NCBI GenBank assembly: GCA_028015205.1 | Contig: JAPWFG010000018.1 | Location: forward strand, 2,914,001 to 2,978,000 | Origin: Mytilisepta virgata | Lineage: Eukaryota > Mollusca > Bivalvia > Mytilida > Mytilidae | DNA: 64,000 bases | Reading direction: 5' to 3' | Shown here: positions 28,101 through 43,100 of the stretch, piece after piece | Numbering within the stretch: the stretch's first letter is position 1 | How the letters are laid out: every line of letters starts with the position of its first letter | Translations under genes and position numbers: made by a program | The notes under the pieces: generated by a model | Seen by the model: only the letters and a program-made list of their open reading frames with translations | Databases searched by the model: none | Told to the model about the DNA's origin: nothing

Positions 28101-31100
28101 GTATATCCGATGACCCACCTGTCATCCTAGTTTAATATAGGACCCTGTGGAGAATATAATTAAAGATCTTCGTGTCTGAAACCACTGGGTCTAATTGGAA
28201 GAAAACCTGGCAGTAATGGTCCTTATGCGATCCTCCTTCAGAATTTTATCCAACTTCCCCACCCGTGTTCCAAGACGAACGCCAGAGCCTAACATAGTTT
28301 AACATAGGACGCTATGGGAAGTTAACGTATTGTTCATATCTGAAACCACCGAGCCTATTCGAACAAAACTTAGCAGCAATGGTCCTTTGGTGGTCCTCTT
28401 CCAGAATTGTATCTGATGGCCCGGCTTACCATAAAAAATAGCCACCACCGCTGAAAATTGTTAAACATAGTACCCTATGGGAAATTTACTTAAAAATCTT
28501 GACTAAAACCACTGTTTGAAACCAGCGAGCTAGTTAGAACTTGATAGCAAAGTCCCAGACTGCCAGTTAAGATGGACATAGTCCAGGTGAGTCATACAGG
28601 CTCCTGGGAGCCTTTAGTTAACGTTTTAACCGATGACCCAGACTTCCATCTAAGATGGCGCCAGAGCAAAACATTGTTAAACCCTATGGGAAAATTGCCT
28701 CAAAAATATTGTCTGAAATCAGTATGCAAATTGGAACTAAACTTAGAAGCCATGGTCCTAAGTTGAACCTTTCACAGAATTGTATGCAGTGATCCTGCCT
28801 GCTGTCCAAGATGGCCATCTAAGGCAAACATAGTTTAACTTTGTGGTAAAATTCACTGAAACCAGTGAGTTCAGTGGAACCCAATTTGGCAGAAATGGTC
28901 CGTAGAAGTTCTTTTATCAGAATATTATTTGTTGGCCTGGACCATTCAAAATTGTTAACTAGCAGCCTGTGGGAAAATACATTTAAACGTTCTTGTTTGA
29001 AACCAGTAGTCAATTTGGAACCAGTGTGCCAATCAGAACTTGGGAGCATTTATTCTCCAGACTGCCAGTCAAGATGAACATAGTCAATCGATTTATTCTG
29101 CTTTAAGTCTGCAAATGATTTATTGCGAGCAAAACAGGCTCCCCTGAGAGTCTAGTTCAATATTTAATGCAGTATCGTATATTCTCGTTGCATGGAAAAT
29201 GTCATGGATGTCTAAAATATAGCCTAATTTATTTTATTAAAGTTTGTCGATGCGTATATTTCAGTTAATTACTTTTCACATAGAAGACTTTATAACAACA
29301 TTACATATGATGTAACTTGTTTTAGGTTGCAGCAATTTGTATGGAATATTTAACCAGTAATAATAAAGAGCGCAACAAAATATATCTCTGGCATATTAAA
29401 GGACTTTTGCTTAAGACATGAAAATGACCCAATATAAAACTAGAACAAGATTCTGTCATAAACAGAAAATAAATCATTTATCACAAGAAGCCTGAATGAT
29501 AATTTTTTAGACATTGCCGCCATCCCAACACTCGCTTTACATTGCAATATAATATGAATATTCTATTGGCAAATACACTTAATAAATGAAAAACACAAAG
29601 AAGCAGCTAGCTACTGATATAAGTTATATAAGTACAAGGACGGCATAATATCATAGTTTAGTTGAATAAATGTTAGATTTAACAGGGCAACTGATAAGCA
29701 GTTTTTTTTATAATCAAGGCCCAAATCAAGATTTATGGTGATGTCTGACTGTGCATTCATGCTTCACAATTATGCACACTATATTTTCTGAGCTGTTTGA
29801 AGTTTTATACTGATACTTTGTGAGATTGTTCACCTCCTTCGACAGTTGTGTCACATATTTTACGAATTGATACCTTGTAGGTCAAGCTAATTTATATGCT
29901 TAGTTCAAATTTCAAGACTATGGGTGATCGCTCAGAAGCTGTGTTTGCTATATTTTCAGTACATTGTACTTTTCAGAGTTCAATGGTGATACTTTGCATT
30001 AGTTGTCAACGTCTCACAAATGCCAACTCCTGTCAATATGTCACAAAAAGTGACATATCACACCACTCGGACACATTATACTGACTCCGAGCTGACCAAT
30101 CGATTGTTATTACTCCTACAATGTAGATGTTGTGTGCTTGACGGGATGGCAGCAAATACCAATTTAAATGTCTTTGGTTTCACGTGGCCGGGGATCGAAC
30201 CTGCGACCTTCCACACTCAAGGCGAGCATGCTACCACGAGACCACCGAGGCCGTTTTGAATGATGATGAAGATCAGAAAAAAAATGTATGCTAGGAATAC
30301 ATAAATTGTCTTTGTATATCAAAATCAAAGAAAAAAATATTTTTTTGCATAATAAGATCGTATATTTATATTTTGGAATAAATTTATCCCTGAAAAAGAA
30401 GATTGTACATTTGGATTTAAAGAATAAATTTATTCCCTGAAAAAGAAGATTGTACCTTGATGTTTAAAGAATAAATTTATTCTCTGAAAAAGAAGATTGT
30501 ACATTTGGATTTAAAGAATAAATTTATTTTTTGGAAAAGAAGAAAACAAAACAATTAAGATGGCTATTACTGAAGTTGGGTCATATCAGAGGTAAGAATA
30601 AATTTATTCTCAGTCTACAAGCAGTTAGCTTTTAAATGGTTCATGACCTGAAAATAGATCTATTCTGATATATTTGTCTCAGAAAGATACATTTTATAAT
30701 GGATTTTAATGTTAATAATATATTTATTGGTACTTTGGAATAAATTTATTCTTTGGGTTTTACTTTTCTGAAATATATCACCAATTTAAACAAATAAATA
30801 GACTAAAATGTTGTTTTTGCCATTTTGATGGACTTTTCAATTTTATACCGGTAAAAAGGACATCCAAGAATTTCTTTTTTTATTTTGGAAAGCCTTAAAT
30901 ATAACTGAAGATATCTAGTCTCAAACGTTTCGGTCAATCAATTCATTGTGAGGAGCGTTAAATTTTTAGAGTGATGTAAATCATATTTCATTTTTCAATT
31001 TTTTTATTTTATTTCTATAAAGAATATTATGCAGATGCACAATGCGGTTTTATAATTTTCAATCTAAAACCTTGGAACCTAGATGCGTCGATTTTTTTAA

Positions 31101-34100
31101 ATTGTGAATTCTAGCTTGTGACGTAAACACTTCTTTTAATTTAAGAACTGTATTTTATATAGTATTGACACACACTTAGATGCACAATAAGGTTTTATAT
31201 TTTTACACTTAGGGCCCACAGGGGTCAAATATCGAAAATTGTAAATTTAAGATTCTGACTAAAACTCCTTTTTCACAAACATTTTTACAGTTTTGCCTTA
31301 GACTATTTATATTCGTAATAAGATTTTATAATTTTAATTTTATAAATATGGAGCAACCTTTCAGCTTATTTAAGTTTATTGATTTAATTTCCTAATAGAA
31401 TGATCTATTCTATTTAACGATGGTAAGGATTTTTTACATTTTAAACTCTGGGCTAGTGCTTGAAATACTCACGGGGGAGTGTTTGGATCACTGTCACAGT
31501 AGTTTTTTAGTTTATTTTAATCATTAATATGATAATTATACAGGATGTCCTGTTAGTTTCTACGGAATACACTGTACAGATAAATGCCACCCTAGGTGTA
31601 TAAATAAACTATGTTTTCCTGGGAATGGAACATGTGTATTAGGGTGCAGTTCGGAATTCTGTGCACAAAGCAAGTGTGAGGGTGATGGCACTTGCACAGA
31701 AGGATGTAGCAGGGGACAATATGGACAATACTGTGACTTAAGTAAGTTATTTACGTTTTTAGGGCCATGACGTAGTTGTGTGCATTGTAAAATCCTTAAT
31801 CACAGCAGTCAGTTTCGTTGTGGCCTTTCGCAAAGTGCAAACAACCTGCGATATCTACACTTATTCGTTCACGAATTAGTATTACCAATTGGTAGTTATT
31901 ATAATGACCCAAAAAGATCCCCGATATTTAAGTCTGTCTTTACTGCACGTGTTTTACCTGGTAGAAACAATCCAGTGCAAAGTAAAATATTTAATTTGAA
32001 TTCTGGAGCAATAGATGTACCTCACACATGTGCAAGACCTTTGATGTATCTATTAATCAATTAGTGTGGACTATTACAATGAGGTTTCAGGAAAACAAAA
32101 ATTAAAACATCAAATTTACTTTTTTATGCCTGTAATTATGTTTTACAATATTTCAGATCATAAAAACCTTGCTTTAAATAGTTCAGCCTATCTCGGTCCG
32201 TCTAATAGACGTGCAAAGGCTATTGTTGATAGTAGTCGTTCGCTCGAATCATGTACCGGTCTTACTGGATCTGATTCGTGGTTTGAAGTTGATCTTGGAG
32301 AATATAGCGTGATCAAGACTTTATATTTGAATATGATCGGTAAGTGATGCATGGGATTAATGGCATTATTGTCAGATTATGTTATCATATTAGTTTCGAT
32401 GTAATTTTAGTATAAAGCAAAACAACAAGACAATAACGAATTTTCTTGATTAAAATTCCAATTTTTCATTATTTCTTTCTTTTGAAAAAGATCAGGATTG
32501 CCCACATCGTCCGTCCGTCCATCGATCTGTCCATCATTTGTCGTGTAAACACAGTGCAGGCATAATATTCATATACACTTATCTTATTAAACAAGTATCT
32601 TATAATAACACTGAACATTTAAATTCAACTTTGTATAAAGGCTGCAGTTTTAAACAAATTAAAAAAATCCCCATTGCCATGATAGCATGTATTAGAATTT
32701 CCGCTTAGTTTATTTAAATTCTAATATACTGATTTCTGAAAGTATTTAAAATGAATCAAGCAATTAAAAGAATATGTCATATGTTATTATTTGTGAACTT
32801 TTGAGTTTTTAAATAATTGTACCTACACCCACGACGAAGTAAAACTATAAATTAATGCTATTGCACTCTATATCATTATCTTATTCTTTGCTGAAAAAAA
32901 TATGACTAAATTAGATACAAATTTATATGCAATATGATTTGCATAAATGCAAACATGTAAATGTACATACAAATAAAACAATTTTTCATTCCACCAGCTT
33001 TGTTGGTTGTACTACTGCAGTCTATGACCTTGTCTTGCATGCTTATTTGGACTTAACTTTACTTTTGTGGAATGTCCGAAACTTAAGATTGCATGTTCTA
33101 ATCAAATAACAAATATTACAGTTGCCAATGTTTTTTTCTGGTTATTTTTGGTTTTTATTTTATTTTGGTTGAAGCATTTTATTCGGGTATAGGAAAATGA
33201 ACGACTTTCAGAGGTAAATGTATTTTATTAAGACCAAAACAAATATTCCATGTAATTTATGGCTGTGGGAAGTATTTTTTAGGGTTTATAGAAGTAGTGT
33301 ATCAATCACTCATTATTATCTATGTATAACTACAAATCTAGGTATGAAAAGTTTGTGTGTCTAAGGTCTCTATAATTCCAAGTTCATTGGGATTGATGAG
33401 ATGTAGGTAATGCTTAAAATAATATATACTAAATGACAAAAGATAATCTGTATAACGTAAATTGAAATTAAAGGACTGGGCTTGTTTCTTCTCTTTCCGA
33501 TTCAGTAGCCCCTGTAAACATTAACTTCATTTGAAAACAAGAACAGGTCGACCGAAAGTACCGCACAATTTGTCCCCATTGGGATGCTAATCGTCCGTTG
33601 AATAACATGTCCTCCAAACTGAACAAAGATGCTGTCGAAGAGAAATTCCAACATTTTAACAACACTAGTTTCAGATTACATCTTTTTAGAATCAATGTGT
33701 TTTTCCATTCCCTTACCTGATACCAGATGAGCATATATTTAGAGCAGACACAGTGGTAAATGAGCTCACGAAAACATAATTCAGTTTATCATGTGGAAGA
33801 GTCGTATACAGTATTTATGCTATAACAAAAAGTACGTTTGATGTCGTTGTTGTGAGTAGGGTTTCCAGGTGAATTGTGAATATCAATATCCTAAATCAGG
33901 TACTCAATGTAGCTTTTGCAGCAAAAAGATGTTATTTGAAGATGTCTATCCTCGAACAGTGATATAATTGTGATGGAGGTAGGACAGTGTTTATCGAACT
34001 TCGGGGTCGTTAAAAACACTGTCAGATTTGACTACGGAGCAATAAATAATGACTTTATCGATCAGACGCAAATCCAAATTGTTTCGGCGTCTTCCTTCTC

Positions 34101-37100
34101 TCTCTTTTCATATTTTTTGGCATAGTCCTGAAGTGCATCCATCAGTATTTTGATTTGGTGTTTCCAGCTGATAGGCTGGGCTTACAATATTCAAATTTTG
34201 TATTTCGTTGCCAGCAGGACTAATGGAATAAATGGAGATTGGGACCAGGAGCAAACAGTGGTTGAAATTGGTGTGGTATAGATATAAAATATAAGGGAAC
34301 TGACTGGTCTTTAAGATAAGTTGGAACTTCATATATTACGTGTTTGTTGTGCAAGATGGCATCTAGGCCATTGGTAACAAAACTAATTTCCAGGAATGAA
34401 CGATCTATGGTTCTTATGATATCATTGCAACCATAGCATATTTCGGTTCCTAGCTCTCTGATGTAGTAATTTTTTCTTTTTATTCGGTATAGGGCACCCA
34501 GTATAGGATACTGAACAATTTGTACATTTTAATGATGACTTTTGTTATTTCATCTATTCCGTATTCTATTACAACGATTACATGAAATAGATTTCACTTA
34601 AAAAATATCTACTCTAACAAAGCGGTCCTTCTTTGTTAGAATATATCGTGACGCGTGAATACTAATGCCTGTAATTGATGTAAAAGCGTCCGCAAGGTTG
34701 TATTTTTCTTTCTTTCTTCCTTTTGTGAACGCTACTAATTATAATCATTCATCTTTAAACGGTTTTGTTGATATTCGGTATCATGTTTGACATCACTTGG
34801 TCATCTGAATATTTTACCAGTGTTACAGTTTATTGAATTGTGCAGGAGTAGTTGCCGCTTGCATAGTTTTTGTTTGAGAAACGTGTACGCTAATAGTCAT
34901 TTATCTGTTTGCAGATTTTGTTCATGGTTGGGCAAATTCACGGTTGATAGATTTCTGTAACCTGAACAGGCGTATATGTTTCGGTATAGAGCGTGTGGTG
35001 GTCAAATAATAAACCGATTGCTTTTTCTTTAGAATTATGTTTGCGTTCGGGTTAACATGCCTTCGATCCTACCTGCTATTCCCCAATATAATGGACAACA
35101 AATAATAATGTGGTATTACAACACGAAAACGCATCGATCTTCATTTATTTAAAGAATTGTTGCATACTATCTGTAGATACACAGACAGCTTTTAGAATTT
35201 TGATTTAAGAAACATTGGTCACATACAGATTGATAAGTCTTCGAACATTCTGAACAAATTGTGAATCTGAGCTTGTGACCGAAACTTCTTATTCACTTTT
35301 TAAATGTAAGCATATTATTTCTTTACGTATTGTCATAATCCATCTATAGAAATAGAATAAGGTTTTACAAAAAAGATTTACAAACCTTAAGGTCCATAGT
35401 TGTTGAATTTTGAAAATTTTGACTTTAAACGTTTAACCTAAAATTCGTCCTATTTCCCTTTTTAGTTCATACATTTTATTTTTTAATTGGATTATTATAC
35501 ACCATATATATATGCACAATAATGAAACCTAGAAAATTTTGAAATTTTATTTTAAAAACTTGAGGTTCACAGGGGTAAGAAATTAAAAACTGAGCATTAC
35601 AGATTGTGTCCTAAAATCCTTTTTCAGTTTGCAATTTAGACATTCTATATAAATGGGCAATGGACTATTATTTAGATTTTCTGAATTTGGGCTTCCACGA
35701 TGTATAACTCTGAAAATTATGAATTTATGCCAGCAACCTAACCTTTCTTAGTCAGTTTCATTTTGTTTTACGGATACATTTAGTAATAGATTGATTGTAT
35801 ACTTTCGATTTCTGACAATAGCTGTCTAGTTATACCCCCGCTTTTGAAAAAAAAAGCGGGTATATAGTATTCGTTGTGTCCGTCCGTCCGACCTTTGCAT
35901 CCGCAACTCCTCCTAAACTACTGAATAGAATTTGATGAAACTTTCAGAGAATTTTCATCCCATGATGGCATTGTGCACCTCCTATTTTAACATTTCATCG
36001 GACCAATGTTTGGGGTTTCCCACAGAAAAATATGGACTTTGACTTTCAATGTGATAGGGGGTACCATGATGCCATCCGCAACTCCTCCTAAACCACTGTA
36101 TGGAATGTGATGAAAATTTCAGAGGATCTTTATTACATGATTCCATAATGCACCTTCTATTTTACATTTTGATCTGATGAATATTTGGGGTTACCCATAC
36201 CAAAACATGGACTTTGACATTCATTGTGATAGGGATACCATTATGCCATCCGCAACTCCTCCTAAACCCCTGAATGGAATTTGATGACTTTTTCAGAGGA
36301 TCTTTATAACATGATGCTGTAGTGCATCTCCTATTTTAGATTTTGATCTGAAAAACATCTGGGGTTTCCCATATAAAAAAAATGGACTTTGACTTTCAAT
36401 GCGATAGAGTACAATGATGCCATCCGCAACGCCTCCTAAACCAATGTATGGAATTTAATGAAACTTTCAGAGGATCTCATAATGTCATCAATAGCTTTCT
36501 GTTATGTTTGCCCAATTTCGTGACTATATGGTATTATAAATAGTGTTTGTGTACTTTTTACACCGGTGTTAAATGACTGGTAGATCTTGAGGTTGAAAAA
36601 TTCAGTCTTGGATACATTTACAAGTTTACCAGTGTACCCACTGGCACTAATGGAACATTTTTAAAGGGTATCGGTTTGTATTATTGTGTAACCAGGTCAG
36701 CTTTTCACGACATGTCCAACCGTATAATTATATGGCAGTTGCTATAATGCTGAACTATTGACGGAGATGCATAGCTGCCAAAGCAACTTACTTATAAATC
36801 TCATCATAAATACAGTAGTCAGGAGCGTTTGACAACTCAGTAATAGTATTTTATTATTTTTGTAGATACGTCACCCAATAAGGAGGGAAATTACTATATT
36901 TATTGTTCCAATGTATCAAGTTCAAACGAGACTGTGATTTACGAAGGCCAAAAGCCTACTAATGACGTTGAGGTTACAGACACAGTTTGTAGATACGTGC
37001 GTTTTGTTCCACCTGATAATGAGATACACGTCTGTGAAATTGAACTTATTGGTAAGTTTTATGAAATTATCATAATATACCGAAATACTTATAAATAGTT

Positions 37101-40100
37101 CTTTGATCGTTTGTATCATGAAGAATGCGACTTAAGAAATGTCGATTCCTTCCCTACTGTCAGATTGCTCTAATATGACAGGCACAGTTAAATCCCATTA
37201 TAAGTTATTGGCAAATCTGAACATCTTAGATGTTTCAAAAATGAGAAACTCTTCCCATAGGACAGAGCCCGGCAGAAAAAGTTAATTCAGAAAAGGGTAT
37301 GTTGCTCCTAAGTTGGAGTCATCCTTATTAAGTTGTATGGACATCATGACTTTGTTAACATGTATGAAAACACCGTTTCCCAAATGAATGTTGTCCCTTC
37401 CAGAATTGACATGGTCAACACGGGTTGATGTCCTACAGGACGCAGAGACTGCTTACTATTCCGGAGCACCTGATTCTACACCCAGTTTTTTTTTTGTGGG
37501 GTCTATGTTGTTCATATGTTTTTAGTTTTAACTGTATTTTTTATATTGTTTTGGTCTTGTCTTTGTTGTTCTCCGGGTTCGTCAGTTGTTTTCGATTTTT
37601 TCCTCCTTCGAATATCCCTTTGGTATTTCTGGACTATACTTATATGAGAACACGGTTGACTTAAGAGATTTTGAAAAATAAATTGGTTAGCTAAACTTGA
37701 TCAAAATAAAGCAAAATCAGAAACGAAATACTAACTACAGAAAAAAACAGTCTTCAATTGATTTTTTTCTATTATTGTAAATGTTCCTCTAATTAGTGCT
37801 TTGTATTTATAATGATTTTATATTATGTTGACATGGATAATAACCTACATGTAGTTCTCTGCAGTAAACTATGAATAATGTGTTTTTGTTGCTTGGACTT
37901 TTATTTCCCCCAACGTCCCAGGTTATGCTAAGATACTGAAATGGATCAATAAACTCAGTGATAACGTTTTATTTTCATTGAACAAAACAAAATAGATATA
38001 CATATACATAAATCAACAAATGGATTTACTCCACACAGAAATTAGAAAAAAATTAACAATAATTCGTAGCAGCCATGTCTCCAAACAAGGTCAAACATGG
38101 AAAGGAATCGAACTAAATACAAACAGTACAACGCTGGTTCGGAACTGGAATTTGATGGCTCGAACTACCGATACCTCGAACTAATGTTACAGACACAATC
38201 GTATTAGAGAAATCGAGATTCTAATGGACAATGAAATATGAATGGAAATAAAATATCAATATAAAAGTTAGTTAAGGATAAATGAACAAGTAAATCATTC
38301 ACCGGGTGCCGTTGTGTGGTTCAAAGCCAACAAATCCCTAGTTTCGTACTCTTTTGGGATAACATTTCTTAAGATCAAAGACTCCGTTGTAGATGTCGAA
38401 CAAAGGTATTCTAGAATGCCACTACATAGACTGCTTTCTCAACCGCCAAACATGGTTGGTATTACATGTTTCTCAATTTATTATAAAAAATAAATTAATC
38501 GAATAAGTAAAATCACACTCTTTATACCTATTCTGGTCCATTAATGTATGTAAGCATAAATTAACAATCACAATGCAGTATGGTTGCAACACAGTTGTCG
38601 CTGGGAGGAAGAAATATAGAAAAATAATGGTAATATATATGGTTACCATAGGAGAAAATGTTCCGTTAAAATGGGAAGAAAACTAACTCAGATGTTCAAT
38701 AGAGATTTCATGTGGTATATTCAGAACTTCAGATTTATCTTCATGGAGTTTAATTGAAATTGGCAATACATTTACAAGATGATGGTACCATGTGCTAATG
38801 TTTTTATTGAAATTGCTTTAGGTAAACCTCTGGCTAATATTACGGATTGAAATATTTCAAATCACCATTTCTAATCGACATAATATCTTTGATAAAGTTT
38901 TATTTTTTCAAGAACAAACAATTAAAAAATATTTCAATTTTTTAATATTATAATTTGAGTTGTCAGAAACTATAAAGTTTGAGGTTTGTGCATTGCTTTT
39001 GAACTATGCTTATCAGGACCCATATAATAATAATTATAATGATAATGATAATAATAATAATAGCAAAGAAGAGTGATTAATTCATATTTATTATGTTTAA
39101 GGCCTTATCTTTTCTCAGAAATAAGATAATGTTATATATTTGTTTAGAAGGATATCCATTTAGTGAAACAGAGTAAAAGATATAAGACTCAGGAATATTC
39201 ACATCGTCTCGTGAAGCATAGGTTTTGTATTAACTAAAGAGGACAAATATACCTAAGAAGCAAATAAAAATACGTAATCAATTGGACAGACAAATCCGAA
39301 AGACGAATCAACAACAACAATCACAACAAATAAACACTGAAAACTAAAAAAACAATGAACAACACGAACCCTATAAAAAACCAGGAGTGAACCCAGGTGT
39401 TCCGGAAGGGTAAGTAGTTCCTGCTCCGTATACGGCACCCGTCGTGAAGTCCAACAAAGTCAGTCCAACGTAAGTCACATATCGGTGGATGAACATGAAA
39501 TGTTACGACAGTGGGAACAGATTCAATATCATCTTAGATATTGAAACACTGTAACGGTCAATCAATTCGTGATGACATCAATTTATCTCTGATAAAAACC
39601 TAGAAGCCTTTAATTGAGACAGCAGTAATCCTCTTTTTGGAAAGTCAGGGTAACTCAAGCATACCCTTGAAAGTCGGATAAGCTGAGAAACTTAGGCGAT
39701 GCTGATACATTGCTACTCACGAAAGTTAACAATAGTATCTGTAGTATCCTTAATTTCAAGATGACTGGGGTAGATGAGATGTAGAAAGTATTCGAATATG
39801 TCGCGACAACACGTCATCCATATAACGAAAAGTTAAATTAAAGGATTGGGTTAGTTTCTTTTTGTTTTCACGTAGAAGCCCTTGAATGAAGTCCGCTTCA
39901 TATGAGTACAGAAATAGATCGGTAGAGCCGCACAGTTGGTTCCCATTGGAATGCTGATTGCTTGTTGAAAAATTAACAAATTCAACGAGTTATTGTCTAT
40001 GAGAAAAAATAACATGTCTGTAATTTCATCTTCAAAATACTTTTAGTCAGAATCAGAGTGGTACTTCACGAAATAAGCCTTTTCTCTACCTAAAACTAGA

Positions 40101-43100
40101 ATTTTATACCTGCGTTAGCCATTTTTCTTGGCAAAAACACTGATGAACTAGTTGTTTTATGCGATCTTTTAATTGAGAATGTGGTATGATAGTGTAGAGT
40201 GTAGAGAAGTCGAATATTTTTATGCTGTTGCATGTAGCCAAATATTTTGATTTTAGATATTGTAGTAAATGTTTTGAGGTTTTAAGACTCCACATCTGAT
40301 TGACGCCACCGGTGGGATATGATTTTTCGCAGCAGTTCTGACAGCCCATTTTAATACATGTCAGTATGAATTTTAAAATCTTTGAAAGGGGTTTTGTAGA
40401 GCAATCAGCTGACCCAATAATGTACATTTGTTTAAACGGATTTGTATGTAGTTTAGGAATCCACTAAAAAGCAGGACTGTCCATTTCTTCACCCTTTGTA
40501 GAATCACCAAAGGAATGAAGAACGGTCTTGTGGGGATCAAGGACTTAGAGCTTCGTGAGTGTGGTCGGTGTATAAGTTGGGTTACCCGCAGTGTTATTTA
40601 TTCTCAATTCGTTTCTAAGACACACAAAATAAAAGTTCTTGCAGACAAAAACGATATTATTGGGACTTTGTCCGCAAGGACAACTACATTTTTGTCATGG
40701 AGGCCAGTCAAGTTTTCAACAACCTTAGGGTATCTAAAGATGGATGTAGCTTTGGTGCTCGTAGGCCCTTGGAGTTGTATCATTGACCTAATAGCCTTCA
40801 CCCACACTGAAATTGCGTCATCAGGTTCCTGTTCCTTTGAAGTCCATTTTCTGGCATAGTCCTCATGAGAATCCATTTATCAATTTGGAATTATATTTCC
40901 AATTAATTTGCTAAGGTTCTTGGGACCTTAACTAGCATATTTTGTTGGCTTTTGATTATCAACTTGACTAAGATCTCCAGTGATAACATGACCCACAGGA
41001 CTATAATTGAATGGAGCAGTCAGAGGGTTTAGACTTTAGGTCCCGCAATGCCCGTTTGCAATTGAAAATCTTGGTTGCAATGGCTTTTCTATAAGTATAA
41101 GAAATAAGTGGAACAGTTTGGAATTTGAAATATGGAGGAATTTGCTAAGACTTATGGCATCCAAGCTTTTATTAACAAAGGTAACTTTAAGGATCGACCT
41201 TTGGTGAGATTCGTCGTTATGGATGCAAATTATTTTGAATGATCTATGAGAAGCTATATCCTATACCACAGCAACGAGTTTGTATTCAGCTTAATTAAAA
41301 TTCTTGATTTGCTGCTCCCTTGCTTTTTGTAGAGAGAGAGAGCTAACCTTACACAAAAGAAGAGAATATAATTTAGTTCGAATGTGATGGATATTTGGGG
41401 AAGTGTAATGTCGATGACCATGACTGCGTCTACGGCGTGATAATATTCATCACATTGATTTCGCTGCATTTTGGGCTTCAAAGATTCCCGATACTGTCAA
41501 TTTTATCATTGCAACCATATGGCATAGCGGTACCCAATTACTTTATCCAAAAATTATTCTTTTTGCAGGGTGATCTGAGGTTTGGATTATTAGTCATGTT
41601 AGTAGACTGATATATTTTTTTCTAATGTACGTACTTTCATTGATAGGAAGGTTGAAACGTTGATAAACCTGTTGTTGTTAAAATCTGATCTGTGTCTAAG
41701 TTATTTCTTATGGTGTTTTAAAAATTAAAATTAGTAGCGATGTATTTCGACAAAGAACGTTTAGCTTGGGAATATTTTGAAATTTTCTTAAAGTAATATT
41801 AATAAATCAGTCTTGTCACACAGGAGATTTCATTACATTATTACATTACATTTATTTGGGAGATATTAGAATTGTCCATAGCTTTAGGTTATACAATAAA
41901 ATTGAACAAATATAATGAGATATTCGAATGTTGAAGGTCATTAATATACATAAGAAAATTCGAAAATACGAAAATTAAACTTTTCATTTTTTTTTCTCCT
42001 TTCCATTTCCTGGCTTTTTGAATGTGAATTCTAGTCATGATACATGTTAACATTGTATTTTCAGATTGTATTGTAGTATCATGTATTAATTTCAATTTTC
42101 TTAAAAAATTCAATTATCCCGACAATACAATAATTTTTTTGTTTCGCATAGGTTGATAGCATAATTGTGTTTAATGGTTATCGTCTTTAATGAAGATAAC
42201 ATTGATTGCATTAACAGTAACATTTGGAAATATTTACTCAACGTTTGACTTCGTGTTGAAATTGATGACAGTTTCTTATTCTGTGTTTTTGTTGTGCTTA
42301 GTAAATATTTAGAAAAAAACTGATAATGAACTTAGTAATGAAATAATTAGTTAATTAATAAATGCATCTTATATCGACCTTTACCTGAAAATTGACAAAA
42401 GAGGAACGCTGAATACAATTTTACGACAAACGGGATAACTTTGACTTTCGAATCTTCAACTTTTAATTTATGAGCGGCAACATTCCAGAAGCGCCGGCAA
42501 ATGGAGTGTTTATTTCACAAGTTATACGTTATTCCAAAGCCTGTGACATATACATTGACTTCCTATACAGAGCTCGACTCCTAACAGAAATGTTGCTCAG
42601 ACAGGGATATGTCGCTCGTAAGTTTTTATTTTTAATTGTTAGTGCTTGTATTGTTTTGGTCTTGTCTTGGTTGTTCACTGGTGTTTATCAACTGTTCCAA
42701 TTTTCCCCTCCTCCGAACACCCCTTTAGGTATTTCTTGAATTTACTTATGAGAATAAGAAGACCATAAGGTTAGGAAATTGCTCTTCTGTTTGGTATAAT
42801 ATTTCAAGCCCATATACAGAGTATTAAAAATTTTTTTTAAAATAATCATACCATAATTTATAACATTCTAAAATAAAGCGTAAAAAATTCGTTTTCATAT
42901 TTCATATATATTCTTTACCAAAGTGTGAATCAACTAAATTTGAGGCATGTTTAATTACGTTGCATCTGTACACAATTCAGAAAATATCTGTCTACAGGTT
43001 AACAACTTTTTATCCCTAGGTTAGTAAACTATACTTCGCTTTACTTTAACTTTACATTATTCGTACTGTATAAACAACGGTATGTGCTTACGACATTTAA

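Noticed and set aside
30183..30255. Minus-strand sequence with good tRNA-like A and B boxes, a possible tRNA gene
   Set aside because: It continues directly into a SINE body shared with 9852-10146 and lacks a convincing full cloverleaf acceptor stem, so it is the head of a tRNA-derived SINE.
31780..32061. Possible PARP-like fragment (FTARVLPG resembles a PARP strand)
   Set aside because: Only a few residues match; no catalytic His or Glu context was visible. Kept only as a low-interest finding.
40515..40859. 114-codon plus-strand open frame
   Set aside because: Antisense to the Penelope-like N-terminal segment (40604-40876 minus), which shows clear family motifs.
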